Positions 10,845 through 21,175 of a stretch of DNA of 64,000 bases are shown piece by piece; position 1 is the stretch's first letter, and the number at the start of each line of letters is the position of its first letter. Under the pieces are notes generated by a model. It made no database searches, was not told the DNA's origin, and saw nothing but the letters and a program-made list of their open reading frames with translations. This stretch comes from Adenophora triphylla var. japonica (taxonomy: Eukaryota; Streptophyta; Magnoliopsida; Asterales; Campanulaceae). Both the position numbers and the translations under genes were made by a program. Where the stretch lies: contig JAFEMH010004869.1 in assembly GCA_022495995.1 (NCBI GenBank), positions 118,501 to 182,500 of the forward strand, given 5' to 3'.

Positions 10845-11188
10845 CCAATTGATTCATGAGTTTGAATTTGGTGGTGGAGATTGAAAATGGGGTTTGGAGA
10901 GGGAGATGAAAAATTAATTTAGTCCACCTTTCACTTTTCAAATTTACACTTAGAACCTTTTGATAGTTGTTTAACTTGATTTTGTTTTGAGTTTCCTGTT
11001 TTACCTTTCATAAAATGGGTCACATGCATTTCACATGTCAATTTAACTGAAAAAATGGATCTCGTTAGCCCTAGATACCTTAAACAATCATCCAAAACAG
11101 ATGAGGTACCGTGGTTGCAACGAAAACTAGTTTAAGTATGAAAATCAAACAATCCCTATAGTTGAGGTACTATATTTGCAATTTTTCC

Positions 11189-11390
11189 ATAAAATAATAA
11201 TTTCCAAAATAACTCACTTTTAAAACTATTTTTCAGAATTACAACTTTTTTTGAACTCGCTAAATGGTGTATCGATTTCAACATTTAACCGTTGAAACTC
11301 GCCACACCAAGTAGCGAGTTTAGTACAACCATGTATTAGGGAGTTAGCATTTTAATTAACTAACTGTAATTAATAAAGTCGCTACACCAT
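11189..11390. mobile_element. decayed relative of the TCGCTACAC foldback element
   Basis: The text CCAAAATAACTCAC, a TTTTTTTGAACTCGCTA segment and then AAACTCGCCACACCAAGTAG match the terminal part of the element at 29056-30048, with many substitutions. The copy stops at the CACTA terminus at 11391, so it seems to be the interrupted target. Confidence 0.55.
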
Positions 11391-11650
11391 CACTACAAGA
11401 GAAAAGGCTTTTTGTGACTGCTAAAAGCCGTCACGTATGTGCGAAAAGCAGTCACGAAAAGGTAAGGCGACTGGGAAATCAATCGCCATGGCAGTCGCGT
11501 AAACCCTTGTCGCAATAGCTTAAAGCGACGGGATAAGCAGTCACCTTAGAAACTTATTTTCCGTGACTGCTTTTGGCCGTCACGTAAAGGGTTTTTTAAT
11601 TTTATTTATTTAATTAATTAAATCACAAATGCAATCACGTTAGCTACTAT

Positions 11651-11925
11651 AAGGCGACTGGGTATGCAATCTCGTTAGCTTGTGTAAGGCGACTGGAAAT
11701 ACAATCACCTTTGCTTAGAAAAGGTGACTGGAAATGCAATCACCTTTGCTTAGAAAAGGTGACTGGAAATGCAATCACCTTTGCTTAGAAAAGGTGACTG
11801 GAAATGCAATCACCATTGCTTAGAAAAGGCGACTGGAAATGCAATCACATTTGCTTAGAAAAGGTGACTGGAAATGCAATCACATTTGCTTAGAGAAGGC
11901 GACTGAAAAAGCAATCACCTTATCC
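11651..11925. repeat. 35-bp subterminal tandem repeats of the CACTA element
   Basis: About eight units of AAGGTGACTGGAAATGCAAT plus CACCTTTGCTTAGAA follow each other with a period of 35 (starts at 11721, 11756, 11791). In CACTA elements such subterminal repeats are the transposase-binding sites. Confidence 0.8.
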
Positions 11926-12258
11926 CGGATGAAAATGATGTTTTGCCATCACATTAGTTCTTAAATGTTTCATTACAATAATATAATTGTTACTACATAA
12001 TATTATGAATTAATATTGATAAATCAACAAACTTTTCCAAAACTTAATTGAAAACAAACTTTTAATCATTTAAAACTAAATATATTGTCTCAAAATAACA
12101 TTCACCATTACATTTAACAAACTATTCATGTCTTACTAAACTTGTTCAAGAACCATTCTAGCTACCATATTTTGTTCAAAAATCAATAGTCTAAGGGTAT
12201 ATACTCCCTTTAGAGCACAAACCAAAAGAAAGATCAAGTAACCATACTAACTATAATC

Positions 12259-12828
12259 CTAATGCTCACCCATCTCATCTTCTCCCATCTCATCATCACT
12301 TGTCTCATTATCATCAGTACCCATCTCATCGTCAGGTGTCTCATAATAATCGCCTATCTCATCATCACCATGATTTGTAGGAGAACTATCATTACGAGTA
12401 TTAGATGCACCTTCGTAACTGAATTTGCATTGAAATTTAAAGGACGAGGGGGAGGTGGATCTCCATGTTTTGCAGCTTGACATACCATATATTCATACAA
12501 CATTTGATAGTTTGCATTTTGATTGGCCTCATACCTTCGACGTTTCCTTTCACTCCTTAGACGTTTCCTTTCACTTTCAGCTAATTGTTCCTTTAATTTT
12601 TTCACTTCTTGAGAGGACTGCTGAAGTGCAACTTGTGTTACAAAATTTGAGGATGAAACATGACCAGACTTTTTGCTTTACTTCTCATTGGGCCTTCCAG
12701 GTAGCCTACCTTTTTTTACACCCCCGACAGCCTCTTCATATAATTTCAAGCCAGGATCATCGACTCCATTCACAGGATCTGCAGGCTCCAATCCATTTGC
12801 CTCACGTAATTTGTTTGCATAAGTTTTC
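12259..12828 (-). pseudogene. CACTA transposase C-terminal exon (Ptta/En/Spm type), decayed
   Basis: Read on the minus strand from a splice acceptor (CTTATAG at about 12834-12828). The translation has ANKLREANGLEP, then GVKKGRLPGRP (the conserved GRL.G region of plant Ptta/En/Spm transposases), then a heptad-like basic stretch with KKLKEQLAESERKRLRSE, ending in an acidic, Asp/Glu-rich tail. A TAA stop just after the GRLPGRP motif (near 12678) and a frame change near 12415 break the frame. The upstream catalytic domain is not in the window. It is a remnant with no expected activity. Confidence 0.65.
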
Positions 12829-12950
12829 TATAAGAAAAATATGCAAAAATTTATTGTTAGCTAATAATGGCAATGATAAGACCCTTTTAAGCAGCAACAG
12901 ACTCTTTATAGAAACTGTTAAATATATAGCAGATGCCCATACATAAAACT

Positions 12951-13589
12951 CATTTCATTTCAACAACAATGATAAGTTTTTTGTTCAGCAAATTTCGTCA
13001 TTTTCATCAAATCCAAGCTTTTCACTCCCCAAATTTCGTCATTGTAAGTTTACATTCTAGCTTTTCCTTCTTCATTGTGTGATGATTTTGCTTTGATTTT
13101 AGTAATCGTTTTCTTGAAAATTAGGTTTATTAAAAAATGGCCCACTTCCTCTAGGGCCCTTCATGTGAGATTTAAACCCATTTTAAGAAATGACCTTTTA
13201 ATAATTCCTCACACACCCCTCACTCTGTTAAAAGACAAATATATCCTTATTATTATTTAGTACGCATCGTACGTTCATTCCAGGCGACTGAATCAATTTC
13301 AAAACAGAAAATTATACTTTAGTCACTGAAATTTTGGGAATTAAATATTGGTCACTAGACATACAAGTATTTTAAATCAATCATTAAATTCAGAATAGTT
13401 TCAGTTTAATTTTTTCAACCAAAAAAAATTAAAAAAAAATCAATATTAACGACGAATTAATCTCATAATTTACACATTTACAACACTTATAAGTTCTCTT
13501 ATAATTGACTTATAGATCAAAATTTTCAACCAAAAAAAATCAAAAAATTCAATAATAACAACGAATTACTCTCATAATTTATACATTTA
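12951..13589. other. no gene seen
   Basis: AT-rich DNA without a recognisable element. Short repeats such as TCTCATAATTTATACATTTA appear toward 13450-13600, where the palindromic array starts to build up. Confidence 0.5.
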
Positions 13590-14560
13590 CAACTCTTATA
13601 ATTATAAGACAACTTTGTCTTTTATAATTGACTTATAAGACAATTTTTTCAACCAAAAAAATCAAATATTTCAATAATAACAACGAATTACTCTCATAAT
13701 AACAACGAATTACTCTTATAATTGACTTATAAGACAATTAACTTATAAGACTACTTTAAAAAGTCTTATAAGTAACATATAAGACTTTTTTAAAAAAAAA
13801 TTATATAAGTAACATATAAGACTTTTTAATAAGTCTTATAAGTAACTTATAAGACTTTTTAAAAAGTCTTATAAGTTACTTATAAGACCTATTTGAACAT
13901 TGAGAACTATGTTGTAAAAAAGTCTTATAAATAGTAACTTATAAGACTTTTTTTAATAAGTCTTTTTACTTATAAGACTTATTAAAAAAGTATTATAAGA
14001 CTTATTAATAAGTCTTATAAGTAACTTATAAGACTTTTAAAAAGTCTTATAAGTAACTTATAAGACTTTTTAAAAAGTCTTATAAGTAACTTATAAGACC
14101 CATTTGAACATTGAGAACTATGTTGTAAAAAAGTCTTATAAGTAGTAACTTATAAGACTTTTTTTAATAAGTCTTTTTAAAATCTTATAAGTAACTTATA
14201 AGACTTTTTTATAAGTTATTTATAAGACTTTTTTAAAAAGTTAAAAAGTCTTATGAGTCTTATAAGTAACTTAATAAGTCTTATAAGACTCTTATAAGTA
14301 GTAATTTATAAGACTTTTTTTAATAAGTCTTTTTACTTATAAGACATTTTAAAAAAGTCTTATAAGTTACTTATAAGACTTATTAATAAGTCTTTTTACT
14401 TATAAGACTTATTAAAAAAGTCTTATAAGTTACTTATAAGACTTATTAATAAGTCTTATATGTAACATATAAGACTTTTTTTAAAAGGTCTTTATATAAG
14501 TTACGTATAAAATTTTTTAAAAAGTCTTATAAGTAATTTATAAGAATTTTTTAAACGCAA
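13590..14560. repeat. ~1 kb array of overlapping palindromes (AGTCTTATAAGT/ACTTATAAGACT)
   Basis: The motif AGTCTTATAAGTAACTTATA and its mirror recur many times, joined by TTTTTAAAAA, so nearly every stretch can pair with its neighbour. A longer unit beginning ATTTGAACATTGAGAACTAT appears at 13891 and 14102, giving a higher-order period of about 211 bp. No coding potential. Confidence 0.85.
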
Positions 14561-14803
14561 CATATAAGACCTGTTTTGAACAAAATATAACATAATTTTC
14601 ATAGAATTAGTGTTGTACATCAAAAATCAATCTGTAAGAACTAATATGATTACAAATTCTAAATCCAAGCTCTGATTGATAAAAAATAATTCAACTTCAT
14701 TCTCCAGCAAACCAATTACAAAATAAGAACTTGCTTTCTAACCCCAGTACCAGTTTGATGTTCATCTCAACAGTTACATACTTGTTGAGACTTAAGATGA
14801 TCT

Positions 14804-15359
14804 TGTTGTGAAAATCACGTTCTTGCGCAGCGGAATAACGGATCAAGCCTTGAGAATGAAAAAATAAGATGCAACACACACGAAAAGTAAATCACACACA
14901 AAAGAACACACAAGAATGTTAACCCGGTTCGTTGCAACGACAACTACGTCCGGGGGCGCTACCAAGCCAAAATATTCTCACTATAATATTTTCAGATGTT
15001 TACAATCACAGCACCAATTTGTTTCTAGGCTACCACATGTATTTATAGGATACAAGAAATCAAATCCTAGCAATAAAAGGATTCCTAACTTAAAAAAGTA
15101 TTCTTCTTCCTTAACAAGTCTTCCCAAAATTGTCACAAGGAATCCCAAATCCAAGAGGAAATCGATCAAAATAGGAAACTGAATCCCCGTAATCGTACCA
15201 AGCGCGGCCGCCCTCCTACGAGCCGTCCGCGCTAATATCCAAACTCAGCTCTCCTTGCTCGACACTCCAGCGCGGCCGCTCTGGCCCTCAGCGCGGTCGC
15301 GCACATGGTCAGAAACTGCTCCTGCGAAATTCCTTCACGATTTGACTCCAAACCCAACA
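14804..15359 (-). repeat. 3' LTR of the Copia-type element
   Basis: Starts TGTTGTGAAAATC and ends CCAAACCCAACA. It differs from the partner LTR at scattered bases and small indels (for example CCCAAAATTGTCAC versus CCCAAAAATTGCTGTCAC), so the insertion is not recent. Confidence 0.9.
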
Positions 15360-15575
15360 ATCTCCCACCTGGAGACAAACCATCCATGATACCTCGTCTT
15401 GAAACAAACAAATCTCGCAGTGGCCAGCTAATGCGTTGGTAGCGCCCGACCTCTTGTCTAGTTATCCAAGTGAATTGAAGGCGAGCAACGCTTCAACATA
15501 ACCGTCGGTTCTACCATGCTCCGAGTCTTCATTCCGAATGATCCTCCCGCACATCCCCGCTCACTTGCGTGCTAA

Positions 15576-16076
15576 CTATCGATCCCGAAGCCGCGAATCC
15601 ACGTGCCCCACACAATCACAAGCTTGGAACCTTTGTGTGTTCTTTGCAACCCATCGCATCACCGTTCTAGATCCCGCTCCCATGTTGACCAAATTGGCTC
15701 CGCGTCGGCCGACTTCATTACCCAATTTTCTATCAACATACCGTTTAGTGAAATTTCTCCCACCACGGCGATCTCGGCCACCACCATTCATCATTGGGAT
15801 TCGCCTTCGTTTCCCCCAACGACTCATGTTGCATGTGGTATACAACATATTTTCCACCCCGCCACGAGCCACCAAGCTAGCTCCGCGGTTTATCTTCCAT
15901 GTCCCACAACCGAAGGTCACCACACAACCCTCCTTATCAAGTTGCCTTATGGAAATCAAGTTCCTCTTCAAATCCGGAATATGTCGCACGTCACGTAGCC
16001 GCAAAACAGTCCCATCCGTTGCTTTGACCCGAACTACCCCCTTTCCAATGACCTTAACTGGATTATTGTCTCCCAA
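15576..16076 (-). pseudogene. gag-pre-integrase region of the Copia element
   Basis: A minus-strand frame of 166 codons. It opens with a GKGVVRVK...LRDVRHIPDLKRNLIS motif, typical of the stretch between protease and integrase in plant Copia polyproteins. After about 90 residues it becomes low-quality, arginine-rich sequence and does not reach the zinc-binding or catalytic part of integrase. It is a truncated remnant. Confidence 0.7.
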
Positions 16077-16215
16077 ACGAACAACCCCAAAATCACCCTA
16101 ATGTACTTGCTCCATCCTTTCGCACTAGTGCACGAATGAAACGTCGAGCCCGAATCCAAAACCCACGAATCCGTTGAGCTCGCTCCCACCCAAGATTAAT
16201 GCATCCGCTAACTCT

Positions 16216-17016
16216 TCAAAGAACATTCAATTCCTTCGCTCCGCCCGACCGCTTCTGACAACTTCTCCTAAAGTGCCCCTTCTCCCCACAATCGTAACAA
16301 GTAATCACCTTCTTGCCACTCTTACCCTTTTCACCGATATTCAGTGCTAGCCCCGATGTCCCTGCCTTACTCTTTCTACGAATTTCTTCGCCAAGAATCA
16401 CATCAACGACATCCGCAAACTTCAACTTCACTTTTCCTGTTGAAGCGTTAAGTGCTATCGCAGTAGTATCCCAACTTTCCGGTAAAGAAGAAAGTAAAAT
16501 CAACGCTAGTACCTCATCATCAAGAGTAACAGCCACGGAAGACGGTTGGGTCGCGATAGATTTGAATTCACTTATATGCTTTGTTGCCGACATGCCTCTA
16601 CCATTCTTATGTTCAACGCCTTCCTCATCGAGATGAGCCTTGTTCGCGCCGACGGTGCCTCGTACATGCTCGCCAACATCTCGCAACATCTCCATGGTAG
16701 TCTTCGCCTCCAAAACATTCTTCGCGACATCCTTGGTCAACGTTTGCCTAACAAGCCCTCACGCTTTCCGATCCAAGATTTCGAATTTTGCTTCCTCTAT
16801 GTCCTTCGGCTTTTCTTTTAATGGTAGATACAAATCCTTGTTCCACAAAACATCCTCGATCTGCGTCTTCCAAAAATTGAAATCCGTCCCATCAAACTTT
16901 TCGATCAACACCTTATTACCATCCTCCAAAGCTCCCAAGAAATCCATAGCAAAAGATAACCCAAGCAATGATTCGACAAAACCAAGAGCTTTGATACCAG
17001 TTGTTGTGAAAATCAC
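16216..17016 (-). pseudogene. gag remnant with CCHC zinc knuckle (Copia)
   Basis: Two minus-strand frames make up a gag. The N-terminal part (about 16759-16943) has KFDGTDFNFWKTQIEDVL, and the C-terminal part (16216-16740) has the UBN2-type SSLPESW motif and a zinc knuckle, CYDCGEKGHFRRSC (CX2CX4HX4C). The frame changes between the parts near 16740-16760, so no single intact gag is made. The start lies just inside the primer-binding site, as expected. Confidence 0.75.
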
Positions 17017-17566
17017 GTTCTTGCGCAGCGGAATAACGGATCAAGCCTTGAGAATGAATAAATAAAATGCAACACACACGAAAAGTAAATCACACACAAA
17101 AGAATACACAAGAATGTTAACCCGGTTCGTTGCAACGACAACTACGTCCGGGGGCGCTACCAAGCCAAAATATTCTCACTATAATATTTTCAGATGTTTA
17201 CAATCACAGCACCAATTTGTTTCTAGGCTACCACATGTATTTATAGGATACAAGAAATCAAATCCTAGCAATAAAAGGATTCCTAACTTAAGAAAGTATT
17301 CTTCTTCCTTAACAAGTCTTCCCAAAAATTGCTGTCACAAGGAATCCCAAATCCAAGAGGAAATCTGATCAAAATAGGAAACCGAATCGTCGAGAATCGT
17401 ACCAAGCGCGGCCGCCCTCCCTACGAGCGCGTCCGCGCTAATATCCAGAAACTCCAGCTCCTTGCTCGACACTCCAGCGCGGCCGCTCTGGCCCTCAGCG
17501 CGGTCGCGCACATGGTCAGAAACTGCTCCTGCGAAATTCCTTCACGATTTGACTCCAAACCCAACA
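17002..17566 (-). repeat. 5' LTR of the Copia-type element
   Basis: Starts TGTTGTGAAAATC at 17002 and ends CCCAACA at 17566, followed directly by the GATCT target duplication. It shares GC-rich GCGCGGCCGC blocks with the other LTR. Confidence 0.9.
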
Positions 17567-18085
17567 GATCTTGGAACTTCAATTTTCACATGTGATGACA
17601 AATGATACTGAAGCAATAATTCAACTTCATTCTCCAGCAAACCAATTACTACCGTTTTGAAACATCAATAAATGATATACACAGGCAACTCCACACCCAT
17701 TCTAGAGAGATAAAATATAAAATAAAATATTTTAGAAAGAGAAATTGCTTAATTAATTGTTGTATTCCTTACTTTTTCAGCTTCTTTCCCAATCCATTTA
17801 CTCCAAAATGGACCCTAAATCTCTGTTTGAATTTTCCTGTCACCAGATCTCCGGCACTCTCTCTCTCTCTCTGCTTGTTTTTCACCGGCCGGAGTTGATT
17901 TTGCTTAAAAAAAATAGTAATTTTGCCATGGAAATTGGGAAGAACTCCAGATCTAGAAGAAAAAGAGAAAATGGGGAAGACTACAGAGAGAAATCACAAT
18001 CGAACTACTCAAATTTTTCATAAAACATTGAAGAATCGATAACAGATGCAATAGATCACGGTACAGAGAGAAGGCGAAAATATAC

Positions 18086-18342
18086 ATTTTCCAGAGATCA
18101 CGTTGAGATTTGGCGGCGACGGAACGCCAGAGATGATCCATGTCAACGCAAAGCGATTGGATCTGAGCTATGTCTCTTTGGAGCGATAGCTCCGGCGAAT
18201 CCATGGCAACGGCGGCAGCCGAGGATAATTCGAAACGCTCGAGCCTCTCCAAGCCATCCCTACTCTTCAACAACAAACGCTTCGAGCTCTGGTGTATCTC
18301 CGACAGCATCGTTCCACCTCCGCCTTCCATGGCCATCAGCAT
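18086..18342 (-). CDS. MEMB: membrin-type Golgi Qb-SNARE, exon 1 only
   Basis: On the minus strand, ATGs at 18342, 18336 and 18330 open a frame with EGGGGTMLSEI, then SSKRLLLKSRDGLERLERFE, MDSPELS, a RDIAQIQSLC segment and DHLWRSVAAKSQRDLW. This is the N-terminal signature of plant membrins (MEMB11/12), tail-anchored SNAREs of ER-Golgi traffic. The exon ends at the donor AAAAT|GTATAT at 18086/18085. The ATG at 18336 fits the usual MA-EGGGG start. Membrins are about 220 residues; only about 85 are here. The SNARE helix and membrane anchor were not found to the left, where a Copia element occupies 14.8-17.6 kb. The rest may lie beyond a long intron, or the gene may be truncated. Confidence 0.7.
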
Positions 18343-18465
18343 TGTGTGTGTGTGTGTGAGAAAGAGAGAGAATTATCAAAGGGAAAGAAATTGACTGGTT
18401 TTCGAAGGTGAAAGGGGAAAGGAATTAGAGAGAGAGAAAGAGAGAGAGAATGTGTGTGTGTGCAA
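18339..18465. repeat. GT and GA microsatellites in the membrin upstream region
   Basis: A (GT)n run near 18340-18358, GA-rich runs near 18360-18375 and 18425-18448, and another short (GT)n at 18450-18461. On the minus strand these are the CT/CA tracts often seen in plant 5' leaders. They lie just upstream of the membrin start. Confidence 0.7.
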
Positions 18466-18659
18466 GAAGGTGGTTTAATGAGGGTAGAAGAAAGGAGGTT
18501 AGTGTTTTGTTTGAGGTGGCGGACTGGTTAACGGGAGGTGAGGGGTGTACGTGGAATTATAATATTAAGAGAATCCCTTATTTGAGATTTACAAAAATAT
18601 TTTCTTTAAGTGGAATAAAATCTGGACAAGGGGGTGTTAGGGGAATTTTTCCATTAAAA

Positions 18660-20000
18660 AATTAGGGTAGTTGTACATGTTGATATTGAATTCAATTAGT
18701 GTTGTTATTGAACTCAATTGTTGGTATATTTGAACTCAATTGTGGTATATATGAAATTTTGGGATTTTGATGTGGGAAATAGGAAAATGTTGTGGTGGGA
18801 ATTTACTTGAGAAAGACAAAATTGAAAGGAGTTCTTTATAACCGTTTGAACACTTTATTAAATGGTTAAAAATAACCGTATGAACACTTGACTAATCCAC
18901 ATTATTTGTTGACTCTTTGACCGGACAATACGACACACGCTACAACTATACTTTGAACACAATACAAAGAACATGATGCTACCATGCCAAAATGGTTGCA
19001 CATGACTGATGAGGGGTGGCAAAGATGTATGATCCGGATGAACGCCCATCGGGTCTGATATAATGCAGGACCTACAAGACAAATCATCTTTAGGGGTGGG
19101 GGGTCTTTCCCCCCAAAACTCTCCGGCGTGAGAATCATCAATTCGATTCATAACATTTCATATATAAACATATCACATTACTTTATAGAGAGAGAGAAGA
19201 GAGAGAGAGAGAGAGTTTATAGCTTAAAAAACTTCAAACTTACATTACAAATGGAGGGAGGGAGTATATATAGCCAAGAGAGTCATCATCATTATCATCT
19301 TTACATTATACGTGTCACGCCGTCATTTAAGAGATTTCATCCGGATAAGATCAAGATAAGACGCTAGACATGTGGCTTGGATCTCACCTGGAGACATAAA
19401 CATGCTGAGAGAACCGAGATGCGACATGCGACATGTGACATGCGACATGCGACATACAACATACGACATGCGACATACAACATACGACATACGAGAACCA
19501 AGCCATTAGCGACATTCGAGAACCATAACATTGTCGAGAACTAGCAGGCGACAACCAAGCTCTTGACGAGATTCTCATGAAATAGGGACCCATAAGCGGC
19601 TCTAGATAGATCGTATTTGGGCTTAAGCCGGGTAAACATTTATGGGGCATAACATTTTGTCATAGGCACATCAGAACATGCCATCTACTCCTTTTTTTAA
19701 GTATAGAGGCGGTCATGGAACTATGGAAGTTCAATGAGTTCTCTCGATCCTTTTATGACAATAACCACATATTCTTAAACAATTACCAAATTGATAAAGT
19801 AACTTTCAAAATTTTATGTTGATTAGTCACATATATGTCGATTTCCTCCAACGTCAGGGATATAGAAATTCTCAGCAATGATTTGTCTGTGTTCCCATGG
19901 AGGGGGAAGTAGAGCCGGAAGAAGGAGAAGGAAGAAAAGAAGGGCAGGTTTGTCCAAGTGTCGAGTCAAGCGTCACATTTAAGTCAGCCGCTCCAAAATA
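18660..20000. other. no gene seen; GA run and a 7-bp minisatellite
   Basis: Contains a GA run at about 19180-19215 followed by GGAGGGAGTATATATAGCC, which looks like a core promoter or a MITE tip. At about 19421-19490 there are roughly ten copies of a 7-bp unit, (A/G)CGACAT. No protein I recognise on either strand. The 97-codon minus-strand frame at 18858-19151 has no family features. Confidence 0.5.
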
Positions 20001-20695
20001 TAGCGGCCAAAATGTTGCTTTCGTTCGGAGAAGGAACGACAGAAAACTCACCAAAAAATTAACAAAAAGTAGCCGTACACAAAGTGCGTTTTCAAATGTT
20101 GTCTTGGCCTGACCGTTTCGCCCGACGGGCCCTTAGTATATCACGTCTACCCAAATTACACAAATTATAGTTTTAAGACAATTTTGGATGTTTGTTATAA
20201 ACGGTAGATGGCATATGGCAGTTAATAATGAAAGTTAATAAAATGGATGGAAATATTAATAAGCTTGGTTGAAAATTGCATTTTTCACCCTTAAAATTCA
20301 ACAATTTTCATTTATCACTATTTTGTCAATTATATTTGCAACACACTATAGCGGCCAAAATGTTGCTTTCGTTTGGAGACGGAACGACAGAAAACTCACC
20401 AAAAATTAACAAAAAATAGCCGTACACAAAGTGCGTTTTCAAATGTTGTCTTGGCCTGACCGTTTCGCCCGACGGGCCCTTAGTATATCACGTCTACCCA
20501 AATTACACAAATTATAGTTTTAAGACAATTTTGGATGTTTGTTATAAACGGTAGATGGCATATGGCAGTTAATAATGAAAGTTAATAAAATGGATGGAAA
20601 TATTAATAAGCTTGGTTGAAAATTGCATTTTTCACCCTTAAAATTCAACAATTTTCATTTATCACTATTTTGTCAATTATATTTGCAACACACTA
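20001..20695. repeat. 348-bp tandem duplication
   Basis: The segment starting TAGCGGCCAAAATGTTGC at 20001 restarts at 20349 and ends at about 20695 (GCAACACACTA). The copies differ at only a few positions (for example GTTCGGAGAAGG versus GTTTGGAGACGG). No coding capacity. The near identity indicates a fairly recent event. Confidence 0.9.
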
Positions 20696-21175
20696 CATAA
20701 ACATTGTTTTAATAATAATAATAATTTTATATAAATAAATAAATTTTATAGTATTACCTTACAAGAAGCACAACAATTATAATTGTCTTAAATTGCAATT
20801 TTGTGTGAACATCAAGTTATAATTTTTGAAACATTAAATCTTACATCACATGCAGTACTATATAAATTTATTGATAGTATGATGCAATTTGCCCGTTATT
20901 AATAGACAAAATCTTGCAAAAAAAAATAGTTTTTTCGTAACATAAAAAAAAAACTAGTTTACGAAAAAAATAGTTTTAAACCGTTTTTTCTTCATAATAA
21001 GAGTGACGAACTGTTCTGAAAATTAATTTTTTATAACATTTTGAAAAAAACTATTTTTTCACAAGAGTTACTCTTATTAATAATAAATCGTTAGTAATAA
21101 AGTAATAACGGAGTATTTTATAGCAGCAAAACCGTTTTTTCTTCATAATATTAATGTCCATTGAGCATTACTAGT
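20696..21175. other. no gene seen
   Basis: AT-rich intergenic DNA with short direct repeats (AAACCGTTTTTTCTTCATAAT occurs twice, near 20980 and 21130). Confidence 0.5.

Larger units (their letters stand above)
8648..11188. mobile_element. long-TIR MULE carrying a TMCO1-like gene (Pack-MULE-like)
   Basis: The terminal inverted repeats are about 180 bp each: 8648-8827 and 11007-11188. They share GGAAAAATxGxAAATATAGTAC, then CTTAAACTAGTTTTCGTTGC, then AAATTGACATGTG and GTGACCCATTTTATGAA. A 9-bp target duplication flanks them: TTAAAATAA at 8639-8647 and ATAAAATAA at 11189-11197 (8 of 9 match). These are MULE hallmarks. No transposase is inside. The cargo is a TMCO1-like coding sequence plus a GC-richer leader (about 8990-9060), and a second MULE-like element has landed at 10025-10844. 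A relative with similar TIRs and different cargo lies at 41733-42852. Confidence 0.75.
11391..12950 (-). mobile_element. CACTA (En/Spm-type) element, 3' part
   Basis: The terminus at 11391 is CACTACAAGAGAAAAGGC, the canonical CACTA end. It is followed by subterminal motifs alternating GCGACTG and CAGTCAC and a 35-bp tandem array. The transposase remnant (12259-12828, minus strand) points to 11391 as the element's 3' end. I cannot place the other terminus; recognisable sequence fades near 12950. Confidence 0.7.
14804..17566 (-). mobile_element. Copia-type LTR retrotransposon lacking pol
   Basis: Two LTRs (14804-15359 and 17002-17566) flank an interior of only ~1.6 kb. A perfect 5-bp target duplication, GATCT, lies at 14799-14803 and 17567-17571. 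The primer-binding site CTGGTATCAAAGC, complementary to initiator Met-tRNA, abuts the right LTR (about 16988-17000), so the element is on the minus strand. A polypurine tract (GGTGGGAGA on the minus strand) abuts the left LTR. Coding remnants are gag and the gag-pre-integrase region. Integrase, reverse transcriptase and RNase H are absent, so it would depend on other elements. Confidence 0.9.

Noticed and set aside
12455..12946. 163-codon plus-strand frame
   Set aside because: Antisense to the CACTA transposase exon.
14916..15182. 88-codon frame repeated at 17114-17368
   Set aside because: Both lie in LTRs and are identical because the LTRs are; no protein family.
15538..16101. 187-codon plus-strand frame (and 15603-15998)
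   Set aside because: Antisense shadows of the Copia element's coding remnant, which lies on the minus strand.
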